From NCBI RefSeq assembly GCF_024586455.1, contig NW_026089728.1:22717-86716 (forward strand): a DNA stretch of 64,000 nt. Reading direction: 5' to 3'. The position numbers and the translations under genes are program-made. This DNA is from Bactrocera neohumeralis. Lineage: Eukaryota; Arthropoda; Insecta; Diptera; Tephritidae. The notes beneath the pieces are model-generated. The model was not told the DNA's origin and did not search any database. It worked only from the letters and a program-made list of their open reading frames with translations. Below, in pieces: positions 1-10,699 of this stretch (its first letter is position 1; the number at the start of each line of letters is the position of its first letter).

Positions 1-512
1 GTTGGTCAATTTACCACCATTATCGAAAATCAAGTTCACAAGCTGACCATCTGAGAACAATAAGGTCAGTTCAATACTTCATAAGTATTCTTCATTCATC
101 ATCTTTTGAAGGGTAACACTGACCTAGTCTTCCTTTTCATCCTCCTCCCCGTGAACGCGATGATGTCGTGAGGCTGTTCAATAAGTATTTGTTGTGCAGC
201 TGCTGAATCATTGAGTTCACTTGTTGAGTATTTTAAATATTTCAGTGAATTTGGTATTTGCTGCCTTTCAACCAAATATTGAACTAGATCGATGTGGACA
301 ATTCTATCCCACGCTGTCCAAGTCAACCCAACCGGCACTCTTTTCAAAAAATACTCCAGAAATATTTTTTTTAAATATATTATATCTAAACATTTACAAC
401 ATAGTAAAACTATAAGTAAATTTAACAAAATAAATATAAGGTTATTCTTTTTCTTCTTTTTTAGCTCGAGTCGACCGCATCTCTTTTTATTAATTATTTG
501 AATATTTTTTCT
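1..512 (-). other. Possible 3' internal part of the BEL element; unidentified open frame
   Basis: This stretch lies 3' of the intact BEL ORF in the sense of that element, where an env-like ORF or the 3' LTR would be expected. A minus-strand frame is open from about 428 to 99 but starts without ATG. It encodes a hydrophobic start (NLLIVLLCC) and ends in a basic run (GRRMKRKTR) before a stop; a further frame to position 1 is broken. I do not recognise the protein. A purine-rich run on the minus strand at about 436-462 resembles a polypurine tract, but no copy of the LTR seen at 3240 follows it. The 3' end of the element is either outside the window or deleted. Confidence 0.25.
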
Positions 513-2888
513 TCAGTAGGAAAAGGGTAAACAATGTGCATCGCTCTTTACGATGTGCCATGGCTTATCCTTACGTCCACATTTGCAATCTTGGCATAAA
601 ATGACGTTTTCAATTCGTCCTTTCTTCCACTGCAATGGTGGAATATTTTGTTCTTTAAAAAATACAAATGTACCACTTTCAATATTTTCAAAAGAAACTT
701 TGCATTTATTTCTTTTTCGTGGTTTATTATTTTTAAATTTTCTATCTTGAGAGATTAATCTTCTTTTTGTTTGTGAAGAAGAATCTCCTAAGTTTATATT
801 TTTCTTTTCAAATTGAAAAGCTGCAGTAAATTTACTATCTGCATTAAATTTTAAATTATTACGAAAGCATTTCTCGTACTTTGTTTCTTTTTTAGTTTTA
901 TTAAAATATCTTTCAAGGGATTTTAATTTCCCAAACTTTTTTCGTTGATAATCTAATTTTTTATTTATATGTGTTACAACACCACAATGAGCTAATTTGG
1001 GGCTTATGTTGGTTGATCCGTATATCAACCACCCAAACACACTGTTCTGGAGTTTGTAATTCATATTTTCAACAGTTATTTTTTCTTCTTTTATTAAATC
1101 AAAAAATATGTCCGCACCTAAAAGTAAGTCAATCTTACCCGGAACATTAAATGAAGGGTCGGCCAGCTTTATATTTTCTGGAATTGTTTTAACTTTTATG
1201 TGTTCCGAGGGCACATTGGACACAATCTTTTGTACAACAACGGTGTGTAAATTTGCTTCAAAATGATCTGTTAATGATTTTAAATGAAGATTAACTCTTT
1301 CATTTGCATTTGTTCTGTTTTGACCAACTCCTTCAATGGTCATAGATTCTCTCTTGGAAGGAAGTTTTAATTTATTTTTTAGTTCTTTGGTTATAAGGTG
1401 AACTTGAGACCCACTATCTAATAAAGCACGTGCCTTTATTACTCTTCCATCATGACCTTTTATACCAACAATTGCTGTGGTTAGCAGGACATTTTTAGAA
1501 TCATTTTTTAATTTCGCATTTTTAGTATTTTTAATCACTGTGCTTTTTGCTTTAACGGATTTGTCTTTGTGGAGCCATAAATGATGGTTTCCTTGACATG
1601 TGAGGCAACTATCGCCTTTACAATCTTTTATATTGTGCCCTGTTTTAAGACATTTGGTGCATAATTTGTTTTTAATTACTGCATCCCATTTGTCTTGAGT
1701 AGACAGAGCTTTAAATTTATAACAATAAAATATATTGTGTGAATTATTACATCCCATTATGCATTTAAATTCTGCATTTTGAAATTTTGGTGATGTTTTT
1801 GAAACTTGTGCTGCTTCTAGTGCATTCCCTTCATGGTTCAGAAACGATTGTAGTGAATTTAAGCTAGGTATTTCCTTAGGGTTTTTAAGGGAATTTTCAT
1901 ACCTAAGTCTTAAATTGTTGTCTAATTTTTGCACAAGCGTATAATTTAATAAAGCTTGCAACAAATTATCTGCAGACAAACTGAGACTTTCCAATGCTTG
2001 TGTACTTTCAGAAATTTTTTCTTGAAATTTTCGTACACTAAAAGCAATCTCAGTCACTACTGGTGCATCTAAAATTTGTTTGAAAAAAGTGTTTGCGAGT
2101 AACCTTCTATTCGTAAATTTTTCATTAAGAAGGTTCCAGGCAACTGAAAAATTTGTCGAGGTTGAAGGCAAATTTGCAATACAACTTGCAGCCGATCCTC
2201 TTAATTTTGTTTTTAAAATACACATTTTATATGTGTCTGAAACATTTTGAGAGACTACGAGTTGCTCAAACAATTCTTTAAAAGTTTGCCACTGAGCGTA
2301 ATCTCCTGAAAAGATGGGAATGTCTACTTGAGGCAGCGTAAAATTAGTAGAATTTTTTTTGCTAATGGATTTTAATTTAAGTTTGTAAAATCTTAAATCA
2401 TAGAATTTACTCGTTAACTCATCATTTTCGTGCTGGCTAATAAATTCAAGCACAGTATCACGAGTTTTTTCTATAAGTCTCTCTATACTGTCTAGAGAGA
2501 CTTTTTCGTTTAATTCGCAGTCTTCAATATTCTTTTCTAATTCTGTTAATAAGAATTGAAGCCTGCGAACTAAACCAGGATTTGGAAGGCATTCCATTTT
2601 CCTGGGAGCACTATTTTCTTTAATAATAGCGATCAATTCGCTTAACTTGGCGTGCGCTGTCAAATAAAGCGTGCCTACCGAACCTTCTACGTCATTTTTA
2701 AAATAATTTTCTTTTTTATTTTTGGGATCTTTGGACAATTCTAAATGGTTTCGTTGAAACTCTGACCATTTTTTGTCCAAACTATCTAGGAGTTTTTCCA
2801 AATTTTCTAAATCTTCATTTATATCCATACTCATGGACTTAAAATGAAGTTTTTGCAGTTCTTCTGCTAATTTTATTTGGTTCTCCAT
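513..2888 (-). CDS. BEL/Pao gag-protease polyprotein, 791 aa, polymerase deleted but frame intact
   Basis: The ATG at 2888 opens an unbroken frame of 791 codons. Residues about 1-180 are a charged, helical N-terminus. About 185-350 match the BEL gag core (VDIPIFSGDYAQWQTFKELF). About 370-430 hold cysteine/histidine knuckles (CTKCLKTGHNIKDC and CLTCQGNHHLWLH). About 470-610 are a retropepsin with the catalytic triplet in ALLDSGSQVHLI and the flap-side LLLGADIFFDLI, followed by the usual FGWLIYGS. A full BEL polyprotein would continue with reverse transcriptase, RNase H and integrase. Here the frame passes through a lysine-rich linker straight into a C-terminal block (PPLQWKKGRIENV) like the domain that ends BEL integrases (DUF5641-like). 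So some 1000 residues seem to be missing, yet the frame is maintained. It could be a non-autonomous element supplying gag and protease, or a domesticated gene. Other coding remnants of transposable elements in the window are nearly all broken. Confidence 0.85.
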   Translation of the reverse strand: MENQIKLAEELQKLHFKSMSMDINEDLENLEKLLDSLDKKWSEFQRNHLELSKDPKNKKENYFKNDVEGSVGTLYLTAHAKLSELIAIIKENSAPRKMECLPNPGLVRRLQFLLTELEKNIEDCELNEKVSLDSIERLIEKTRDTVLEFISQHENDELTSKFYDLRFYKLKLKSISKKNSTNFTLPQVDIPIFSGDYAQWQTFKELFEQLVVSQNVSDTYKMCILKTKLRGSAASCIANLPSTSTNFSVAWNLLNEKFTNRRLLANTFFKQILDAPVVTEIAFSVRKFQEKISESTQALESLSLSADNLLQALLNYTLVQKLDNNLRLRYENSLKNPKEIPSLNSLQSFLNHEGNALEAAQVSKTSPKFQNAEFKCIMGCNNSHNIFYCYKFKALSTQDKWDAVIKNKLCTKCLKTGHNIKDCKGDSCLTCQGNHHLWLHKDKSVKAKSTVIKNTKNAKLKNDSKNVLLTTAIVGIKGHDGRVIKARALLDSGSQVHLITKELKNKLKLPSKRESMTIEGVGQNRTNANERVNLHLKSLTDHFEANLHTVVVQKIVSNVPSEHIKVKTIPENIKLADPSFNVPGKIDLLLGADIFFDLIKEEKITVENMNYKLQNSVFGWLIYGSTNISPKLAHCGVVTHINKKLDYQRKKFGKLKSLERYFNKTKKETKYEKCFRNNLKFNADSKFTAAFQFEKKNINLGDSSSQTKRRLISQDRKFKNNKPRKRNKCKVSFENIESGTFVFFKEQNIPPLQWKKGRIENVILCQDCKCGRKDKPWHIVKSDAHCLPFSY

Positions 2889-2961
2889 TTTCCCAAAAAT
2901 AAAAAAAAAATAATATAATAATAAATAATATATACAAATGAATTAAAAAAATTCAAAATGT

Positions 2962-2970
2962 TCTTACCTT
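2962..2970 (-). promoter_or_regulatory. Candidate 5' splice site in the BEL leader
   Basis: Read on the minus strand, the leader between the primer site and the ATG at 2888 contains AAG followed by GTAAGAAC, close to a perfect fly splice donor. It lies about 75 bases before the start codon. It could serve a leader intron or a spliced subgenomic RNA. No matching acceptor is obvious before the ATG. Confidence 0.35.
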
Positions 2971-3057
2971 GATTAAAATATGGATGTGGAATGTGTTGCT
3001 GTAAATTTGGTATTTTTTTTTTTTAATATTATTATAATATATATAAATAAAAAATAT

Positions 3058-3116
3058 ATATGTATATATGTATATATGTATATACATATATATATATATA
3101 TATATTTTTTTTTTAT
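3058..3116. repeat. TA/TG-rich microsatellite and poly(T)
   Basis: A run of alternating TATATG and TATA units ends in a T tract inside the leader of the BEL element. It has the look of a simple repeat and no coding content. Confidence 0.8.
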
Positions 3117-3226
3117 ATTAAAAAGGAAAATTTTTTTTTTTTAAAACGCACTTTTTCACTTCAAATAAAATATTTTTTTTTAACACTAACTATCACTGTT
3201 ACTGCACTCGCGTGTTTCAAAAACTA

Positions 3227-3237
3227 CGGGGTCACCA
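3227..3237 (-). promoter_or_regulatory. Primer binding site, tRNA-Trp-like
   Basis: On the minus strand TGGTGACCCCG begins 2 bases after the end of the LTR. These 11 bases match the complement of the tRNA-Trp 3' end (TGGTGACCCCGACGTGA); the following bases diverge. The position directly behind the LTR is what a primer binding site requires. Confidence 0.6.
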
Positions 3238-3239
3238 AA

Positions 3240-3600
3240 TGTTAGAAATAAGACGCGTTTGTTTCGGACTTAAAAATGTACTCAGCTCTGGTTGCCCAGA
3301 GCTCCTTTATTTATAAAATTCCTTATCCTAATTCATGTATGCACCACATGCAGAGTGCATACACATATCTTAATACTAATCTACTGTACATACGGAAGTA
3401 TGTACATATATCTTAAGCATAAATGTTCCTAACGGCACACATACGTTTTTCTTATCCTTTAATAGTTTAGCAGGCTTATCTTCGTCAGTGTTGAGGCAGT
3501 ACAAAGTAAATACATAAACAAACGCATAGAGATACATACATACATTTATATGCAATACGTATGCACTCAACAATTAACAAACAAAGATATTTACTTACGA
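3240..3600 (-). repeat. 5' LTR of the BEL element (outer end uncertain)
   Basis: The LTR reads TGTTAGAAATAAG from 3240 on the plus strand, i.e. it ends in ...AACA on the element strand, next to the primer site. A sequence ATAAATAAAGGAGCTCTGG on the minus strand near 3290-3320 looks like a polyadenylation region. No second LTR copy is in the window, so the outer boundary near 3600 is a guess. Confidence 0.5.
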
Positions 3601-5290
3601 TAACATATTGACCTAAGATATGCATTTAGGCAATTGAATACAAATGTGCATGTGCACTTGAAAACAACCCCATACCATGTAGCATTGCAATGGGTATTTG
3701 TACATACATATTTATATTTAGGACTATGTTTTTATATTTTAGCGATAATGCATATAAATATTTGAAATATGATATCTGTTTCTACACAGATTTACAAAAA
3801 ATATCTCATTTACAATTATAGCCGTTAAGAACTGTTCAGAAATCTGAACAAGTAGTTACGATGAATTTACAAAATTTCCCATTTATTGCGTCAATAAATA
3901 AAAATTGATGGGAAAGAAAATAAAACTAATTGAGTTCTCTGCAAGAAAGTGCGTTTTAATTACTGTAATTGCATAATATTTCGATCTCCCCACTTAACAT
4001 TACATCAACAAATAAATTAAAGATTTACTTTTCCCGTTACTCGCTGTGATTCTACCCAGAATTGGATTGTTGTGATAACTAGTTCAGGTGTTAAGTGAAA
4101 AATACACAACTTTAACCTCCAACTTATACATACATATATGCGTGAATGGTAACGGTCGGGTGCTGCAAGTAGGTAGCAGTAATTACCAGCGTAGCAAGGA
4201 ACTACCACGTAACTATATGAAACATATGTATGTGCGAGGAGTTTATTTGTGAAAATGTGTTATGTGTTTGTGTTTCACTTAAGAATATTTGAATGCGTTT
4301 GTGAGTCTATATGTGTTGGTGGGTGAATTTGTTTGCATGTAAATATTGTTCATACTGCTCATATCATATAATAAGGAGTAGATGAGAATCTGTTATGCAA
4401 ACATATATGTGAAGACTATACATCATCTATACTGTTCATCACAAAGTGAAAAGCTTTACGAAAGCCATCATATGAAAATATAGCTGGGTTGCCACCGATT
4501 TTAAATTGTATTTCAATAATGTTAATCAAACAAAAACTAGAAAGAATGTTTACAGCTAAAAATTAGAAGGGTTAACAATAATTTATTTTGTTAAATTTCA
4601 TTTATAATAGATATATTTATAATAAATATTACAATCAAGGCATCAAAGTAACTTTGTCTACGAGAAATTTCTCTTTGAAAAGTGCTCAGAGCTGTTGGTT
4701 AATTGAAGCTAAAATAAGTTTTTGTATTAAAAAACATTTTTTTGCGAAAAAACGTTTTACTGGCTCGATGTTTGGAAAATGACACAATACATTTGCTTTA
4801 AACATTGTCAGTCATATAAGTAATTATACAGCTTTTAACATTACTACTTCCCGTACCCTTCATGTAAATGTAATGGTGAAAAGAAGAAGAAGTGGGCTTT
4901 CTGGAACACATGAAACATGAAACTTCACACACGCCAGTACACACATGGTTCAACTGGTGGCAGAACTTATGCTTTATTGCATACTCATCGGCGTCAATAA
5001 TGTTGTTTATACCGCACATTTGTTTTCATTCTGCTCACATAAAAATATTTCGCTATATGTTTTCACTAGTTCATCGCTAACATTCTTATGCGTAGCTTCC
5101 ACCGCTCTTCTGCTCTCAATACGCTTAATTGTGCTCAATCTCGGATAATATAAGTGAGTCTAGTTTGCCTACTCGGTTCATGAGTTGATTGAGTTTTGCA
5201 CTTCCTAGTTAATGAACCAAGGGAATAAGACTTTTAGAACGCAACAAGTCAAAAAAATTACAAGTTTGGAGGAAATACGGTTTTTTAAAT
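3601..5290. other. Non-coding DNA
   Basis: AT-rich sequence with short open frames only and scattered TACATA/TATATG simple sequence. I see no gene or recognisable element. Confidence 0.6.
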
Positions 5291-5299
5291 GTTATTATC

Positions 5300-5745
5300 T
5301 TATAACATATGCGAAAGCTTTCCCTCTCTCAGTGTTTTTCAAGTCAGTCAAAAGCGAGGTATATGTAAATATACGGAAATATTTGGATTGGAAAAATATT
5401 GAAGCTTCACTGAAAGCATTTAAGAAAGCTTTGAAAAATTTGGATTTGAAAAATATGAAAGCTTCACTTTACGAAAGCTTTGACAAAACCGGTATTTAGT
5501 GACCAAATCTGAAAAGTAATTTTGAAGATCCAGCAGTCTGAGCCTTTAAAAAGGTGCGATAAATAGGCATTTTGATATAAAAGCTTTTAATTACAAATTT
5601 GCGTACTGTATGCGTACACATATATGAAAGCTTCCCTGAAAATATTAAAAAAAAGTAAAAGAAGATAAATATAATGATTGGAAGTTGATATAAAAGATTC
5701 TTGTTGAAATATTTGAATAGCAAAAATTAATTTATAAAAGCTTAT
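5300..5745. repeat. Irregular GAAAGCTT-motif repeat
   Basis: The motif (G/A)AAAGCTT or its close variant GAAGCTT recurs about eight times, for example near 5312, 5400, 5424, 5458, 5473, 5579, 5624 and 5737, often followed by CACT or CCCT. Around 5380-5480 a longer unit (TTGGATTTGAAAAATAT, then GAAGCTTCACT) is present twice. It explains the open frame at 5212-5499, which I do not regard as a gene. Confidence 0.5.
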
Positions 5746-6525
5746 ACGCAAACGTATATTTCCAACACTGTTCCAAAAATCTGTCATGCTCAGTTTTATA
5801 GCAAGAAAATATCATTATAACACAGAGGTCTTCTAAGTTTTAAGGACTTTTGGTAAAACCTTTCTTTAGCCCCAGGGACATAAGACACAATAAGTTATTA
5901 TTTTAACTAATAATTAATGAAGTTATGAATTAAGAATAAATGGTTATGACTCTCTCACTGCAGCTGACAAACAATTTACCAAGCCACTTGGTAGGGATTC
6001 AAATACGGTGAAAGGGGGCTAAAGCTGTACTTGCACTTGTGGCATCAACAGTTCCGTAGAGCCGATGGCATATAACGCTTGAGCGGTTATCAGCGTGTCA
6101 GTTCTTTTGTGCCACTGTTTTTTGGCGTACGGTGCTGGACCTGCATCAATCTCTCTTCATAGTTGTTAAAGAGTATATAGCTGGTGTTACCGTGGCTGCA
6201 CCTAATGGTGTTTTGTTAAATCTATCGTTATTGTTTTGTTTTCTTAAACACGTGGTTCTTATATTTCTGGGTCTTTTGCGACTTAAAAGAGTCGTAAATA
6301 TGAATGAAAACTTGTTTTCAAATTTTCATCTCTCCACTGCTTCTTGCACATGCAACGTTCAAATGCTCCATTCACGAATAGCTAGGAGTTGCAGGTGTAA
6401 TATATTTACGTAATGTGATGCCTACAGATGACGGCTGTACGGGTATGAAATGTATGGATGGATGCAGTAATGCTAATTGCAGGATATTAGGATTATATTA
6501 TATAATACTAGCTTACGGAAATATG
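5746..6525. other. Non-coding DNA
   Basis: No reading frame with recognisable protein and no known element. Short open frames occur by chance. Confidence 0.5.
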
Positions 6526-7222
6526 CTTACGTATGCATTTTTCAATTTATACTAACTACATTAATGCCAATACCTATAAAAACTAGTTTGTTGTTGTTAT
6601 AAAGTTTGTTGTCAAACTTTTTTGTTAACACCACCAACAATGTCAGCCTGGAAATCCAACGCAGGATAGCCATTTTACAACAGGTGTATATCTCTTCGCC
6701 AACATATTTACTATATGGTGCTGAAAGCTAGTTTGCGAAAGATTATACTTTTTGGCCACGGCGAATATCGCATTACAACCTTACGAGAAATCGACGACAT
6801 TTGAAGTATTTTATACTGGCTGTCATGTTTATGGACGAAAACACTCCAGTCTCTTCACACTTCCATTTACGTTGGAAGGACCTTTAAAATTTATAAACGT
6901 TCAGGAGAAACGATTTCTCTGCTATATCACCTTCTATATGTGTTATATGTCTTACGTATGCATTTTTCAATTTATACTAACTACATTAATGCCAATACCT
7001 ATAAAAACGAAAGGTTTTTCAAAGAATTTGTGAATATAAGAAACTTTCGCTACCAACCTTACTCTGAAGTATTTTATACTTCTGCTTATCAGTCTCTTCC
7101 ACACTTCCATTTACTTACTTTAAAATTTATAAACGTTCAGGTGAATTTCTCTGTACACCTTCTATATGTGTGTATATGTCTATAGTATTCGAAAGGTTTT
7201 TCAAAGAAATGTGAATATAAGA
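6526..7222. repeat. Shuffled tandem duplication block
   Basis: A 58-base segment at 6526-6583 is repeated exactly at 6951-7008. A second unit around 6800-6945 (AGTATTTTATACT, CAGTCTCTTC, AAATTTATAAACGTTCAGG) recurs, shortened, at about 7065-7180. A third, GAAAGGTTTTTCAAAGAA, occurs at about 7009 and again near 7190. The spacing differs between units, so the block arose by more than one duplication with later deletions. Confidence 0.7.
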
Positions 7223-7343
7223 AATCGCTTCACGTAATGGGCGCACTGAGAAGTTCACAAATGTGTGTGTATGTTTGGTTTTTATATATGTGCTGAAACC
7301 TGATATTGCATTGGTTTTGTTATTGTTAGCTGTTTAGTCAGCT

Positions 7344-8231
7344 TTGTTATACCCTGAACAGGGTATATTAAGTTTGTCACAAAGTTTGTAACACCCAGAA
7401 GGAAGCGTCGGAGATCCTATAAGGTATATATATATATGATCAGTATGTTGAGCTGAGTCGATTTAGCCATGTCCGTCTGTCTGTCTGTCCGTCTGTTCGT
7501 CCGTCTGTCTGTATATATACGAACAAGTCCCACAGTTTTTAAGATATCGTTTTGCAATTTTGTAAACGTCATTTTCTTTTCCAGAAGCTGCTCATTTGCC
7601 GGAACTGTCGATATTGGACCACTGTAACATATAGCTGCCATACAAACTGAACGATCTAAATCAAGTTCTTGTATGGAAAACTTCCACATTTGACAATGTA
7701 TCTTCGCAAAAGTTGGCACAGGTTATTTTCTAAGATAATAATGTACTATACGAAGAAATTGTTCAGATCGGCCCTCTATGGTATATAGCTGCTATTCAAA
7801 CTGAACGATCGGAATCTAGTGTTGGTATGGAAAACCAAACATATAGCTGCCATACAAACTGAGTTATCGGAATCAAATGCTTGCATGGGAACCTTCCTCA
7901 TTTAACGATATATCTTCACAAAATTCGGTATGAATTATTGTTCATAGAAATAATGTAATATCGGAAGAAATTGTTCAGAGCGGCTCACTATAGCACATAG
8001 CTGCCATACAAACGGAACGATTGGAATCAAGGGTTTGTATGGAAAACTTTCGCATTTGACGTGGCATCTTCACCAAATTTTACATGGATTACTGCTTAAG
8101 GTAATAACATAATCTCCGAAAAAATTGTTCAGATCGGATTACTATAGCATATAGCTTCCATACAAACTGGACACATAGTTAGTAAAAGGGTATATTAGCT
8201 TCGGTGCAGGCGAAGTTAACGTTTTTTCTTG
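7344..8231 (+). mobile_element. DINE-1/INE-1-like non-autonomous repeat (Helentron-type)
   Basis: It starts with the hairpin-forming TACCCTGAACAGGGTA and ends with a second hairpin, CTTCGGTGCAGGCGAAG, followed by GTTAACG. Between them lie a GTCY microsatellite (about 7467-7513) and three to four tandem units of roughly 180 bases, each with CATATAGCTGCCATACAAACTGA. A palindromic start, GTCY microsatellite, tandem block and terminal hairpin are the known plan of Drosophila DINE-1 elements. It carries no coding sequence. The family assignment is by structure, not by search. Confidence 0.65.
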
Positions 8232-9299
8232 TTTTTATTATTTTTTGTTCTTTTATTTAGTTGCTTCCATTCACATAGCACTCCTTTTTAGCCTTTATTG
8301 TTGTTGTGCACTGTCTTGTTATGCTTTCGAGCAATTTTTTATGTATTTTTACCATGATCACAACAACACTAATGCTGCTACATTTGCACACATATTTTCC
8401 ACACATTAAAATTTTAATGGATATGTGTGTGTGGAAAATTTTAAGCGTATTTTTCTCCAAGCAGACAGTACAAGGAGCCTGGTAGAGAGTGAAGTAGACC
8501 ATGCAGCAAAGCCGGAAGGAAGCTACATGCGGCAAGTCATTGAACTTGCCGGGTGCGTGTAACAATTCAAACATGTACATATGTGTGTATGTGTGGACAT
8601 GTGTTGCCGGCGACTTGCATTCATTATGAATTCTTTACTCACGCATAATTGTGTACTTGAGTGAGCTTTACGGTGCAAGAGTGCATTGATATATTCGTAT
8701 ACTCATATGAAAGCTGAATAAATAGCCTGTTTAATTATTTAAAAATTTTAAAGCTTTAAGTCTAATTGTAAAAATTAGCAATATTAATTAATTTTTTCAT
8801 AACTTCTTTGTTTTTTCCTTACTTGAATTGATTTTAGCCCTTTTCACCTCGAAGTGAAGTTTCTCTGAACTCTTAAATTATTAACTTCTTTGTACATTTT
8901 GGAATTTAACAAATAAAAAAATAAGTTTTTGCTTTCATTTCCTATATTGCTTTGCTTATAAGCTAATTATTTCCACCCCAATTGTTTCTGATTATATGTT
9001 AGATAGAAGCTACAGTCCATTACAAGTCTTGACACTTAAACCTTTTTATGACATTGAGAAGCTTTATGATATGCGCTATAAGATTCAGTTTTCCATTTTG
9101 GGCTATCTCTTACTACTAGGATATGTTTTTATAAAATTAAGCAAACAAGACTTTCATTTCAGAATGGAATTTTATTCATAGAATTTAAAAAAATGTTAAT
9201 TTGAGTTTTTACATTTTAATTAAGTTCTTACAAACAAAATCGGACAAAATTTTGTGGATTTGTTTAATGATAAAAAATTAATGTTTTAAAATATTCCGT
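8232..9299. other. Non-coding DNA
   Basis: AT-rich sequence. A minus-strand frame at 8257-8580 has no recognisable protein features. Nothing else is seen. Confidence 0.5.
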
Positions 9300-9895
9300 A
9301 TTCAAAAAATTTCTAAATTTCATTCTTAACCGTATGCCATGCTCCGACCAATTGATTAGGTTACATTTAAAGGGTCAAAAGTTCGTACAGTTAGAAGGCC
9401 GGAAAAAGCGAATTTTGCAGAATTTTTGCTAAGAAAATTTTTAAATTTATTGATACAAAAATTTGTACATATATTATTGCATTTTTAAATTGCATTTAAG
9501 ACTTAGTCCTAGTAAAAATATTTATTTGGTACAAACTACAGCCGATTTTTGGGAGCTGAATTTTGACCACAATTTCGTTCATAAAAAAATCTTTATCGGT
9601 GACTAAAAATCTTTTATTAATTACTAAAAAATATATTTAGGAAGCTAAAATTTAATCGGCTTAGCCGTTTTGGTGTAGTGTTAGTCACCGACTTTGAGAA
9701 CACCATTTTGAGAAAAACGCGTTTAAAGTTTGCCTTGAACTTGCAAATTTGCGTGTAATTTTGAATATATTCACCGAAACAATATGCAATTTTCTGTCTA
9801 TTCTTAAATATACATGTATACATTAAGAAAATAAAATAAAAAAATCGATTTTTTGAAAATCTTAACTGCATATAACCCCTTAATCTATTCACTAA
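9300..9895. mobile_element. Diverged relative of the MITE at 38026-43999
   Basis: A stretch near 9710-9735 containing GAGAAAAACGCGTTTAAAG is identical over 26 bases to one inside the MITE near 43810. The right end (TTTTTTGAAAATCT and then CCCCTTAATC) resembles the right end of that MITE (TTTTTTGAAAATTCTGAC, CCTAACCCTTTAA). The left boundary is unclear and the terminal repeat is decayed. Confidence 0.45.
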
Positions 9896-10481
9896 TCTAG
9901 ACTGTCCTCATTGCCGTCGCAGATTTACATAACAGCTGCTTGTGATAGTAAAACTTCCCATCGTTTAATATCTATTAAAAGAAAACATTGTTGTCGTATT
10001 TTCTTATAAAAGTCATATTGTTTTAAATATTTTCTATTTATTGGAAATAATGGACAAATATTTTGATTTAGTAAGTCGATGACCAGAGGAATTCAACTGC
10101 ATTGCCTTTAATTGTTTGGTTTGCTTAGATTTTTTTCTTTGTGTAAATTAGCTCTGATAATGGAATAGTTTTGCTTACTAACAAGCAGATGGTGCTAATT
10201 ATGAGCCGAACGAAGAGATTTCGAGTAGATTTGCTGCAAATCTTCTCTGTGACGAGATTAAAAAGTGTCATTTTTATAGGGCGAAATCTTATTAAATCTA
10301 GTCGATTTAGTCAATCCCGTGATTAAGTGTCGATCGGAACGTGGCATTAATGAGGTACAAACCATAAGGTAATATATTCTATATAATGTCAAACTAACTT
10401 TTATCAATTGAGCTTTCACATATTAGTTAAGCTTTTAAAACCAAATTATAATATGATAGGCGACTACAAATATAGCTTTTT
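9896..10481. other. Non-coding DNA
   Basis: No recognisable gene or element. Confidence 0.5.
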
Positions 10482-10690
10482 CTTCTTTACTGGTTTACAA
10501 CAGCGCCCCAGTCGTTTCTTCTTTTCGCATTTTGGCGCCAATTCAAGATACCAAGAGCAAGCAGTTCTTTTCTACCTGATCTGGCCTAGCTAGTGTAGCC
10601 GCTGCCTCTTAATTCGCTGAACTACATATGTCAATGTCGTCGCATATCTCATACAGCTCATCGTTCCATCGAATGCGGTATATATGCAAC
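10482..10690 (-). pseudogene. RTE-like LINE scrap (3' end of ORF)
   Basis: This piece matches the 3' coding end of the RTE-like copies at 34500 and 53211, including the codons for the RIRWNDELYE region and for VAKRRNDW. It has an internal deletion and many substitutions. It lies on the minus strand like the other copies. Confidence 0.65.
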
Positions 10691-10699
10691 TGCTCGTCG

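Noticed and set aside
99..428. Possible env protein of an LTR element
   Set aside because: It has no ATG and no recognised env motif; the basic run alone is not enough. Listed only as an unidentified frame.
5212..5499. 95-codon plus-strand frame starting with ATG
   Set aside because: It is explained by the AAGCTT-rich repeat, has no known domain and no splice or promoter support.
6752..7185. Two plus-strand frames of 93 and 81 codons
   Set aside because: They fall in the tandem duplication block and share its repeats.
7460..7520. CTGT/CCGT repeats resembling a repeat array
   Set aside because: It is the GTCY microsatellite of the DINE-like repeat, not a CRISPR or regulatory array.
8257..8580. 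107-codon minus-strand frame
   Set aside because: No recognisable protein and alternative start only; treated as chance.
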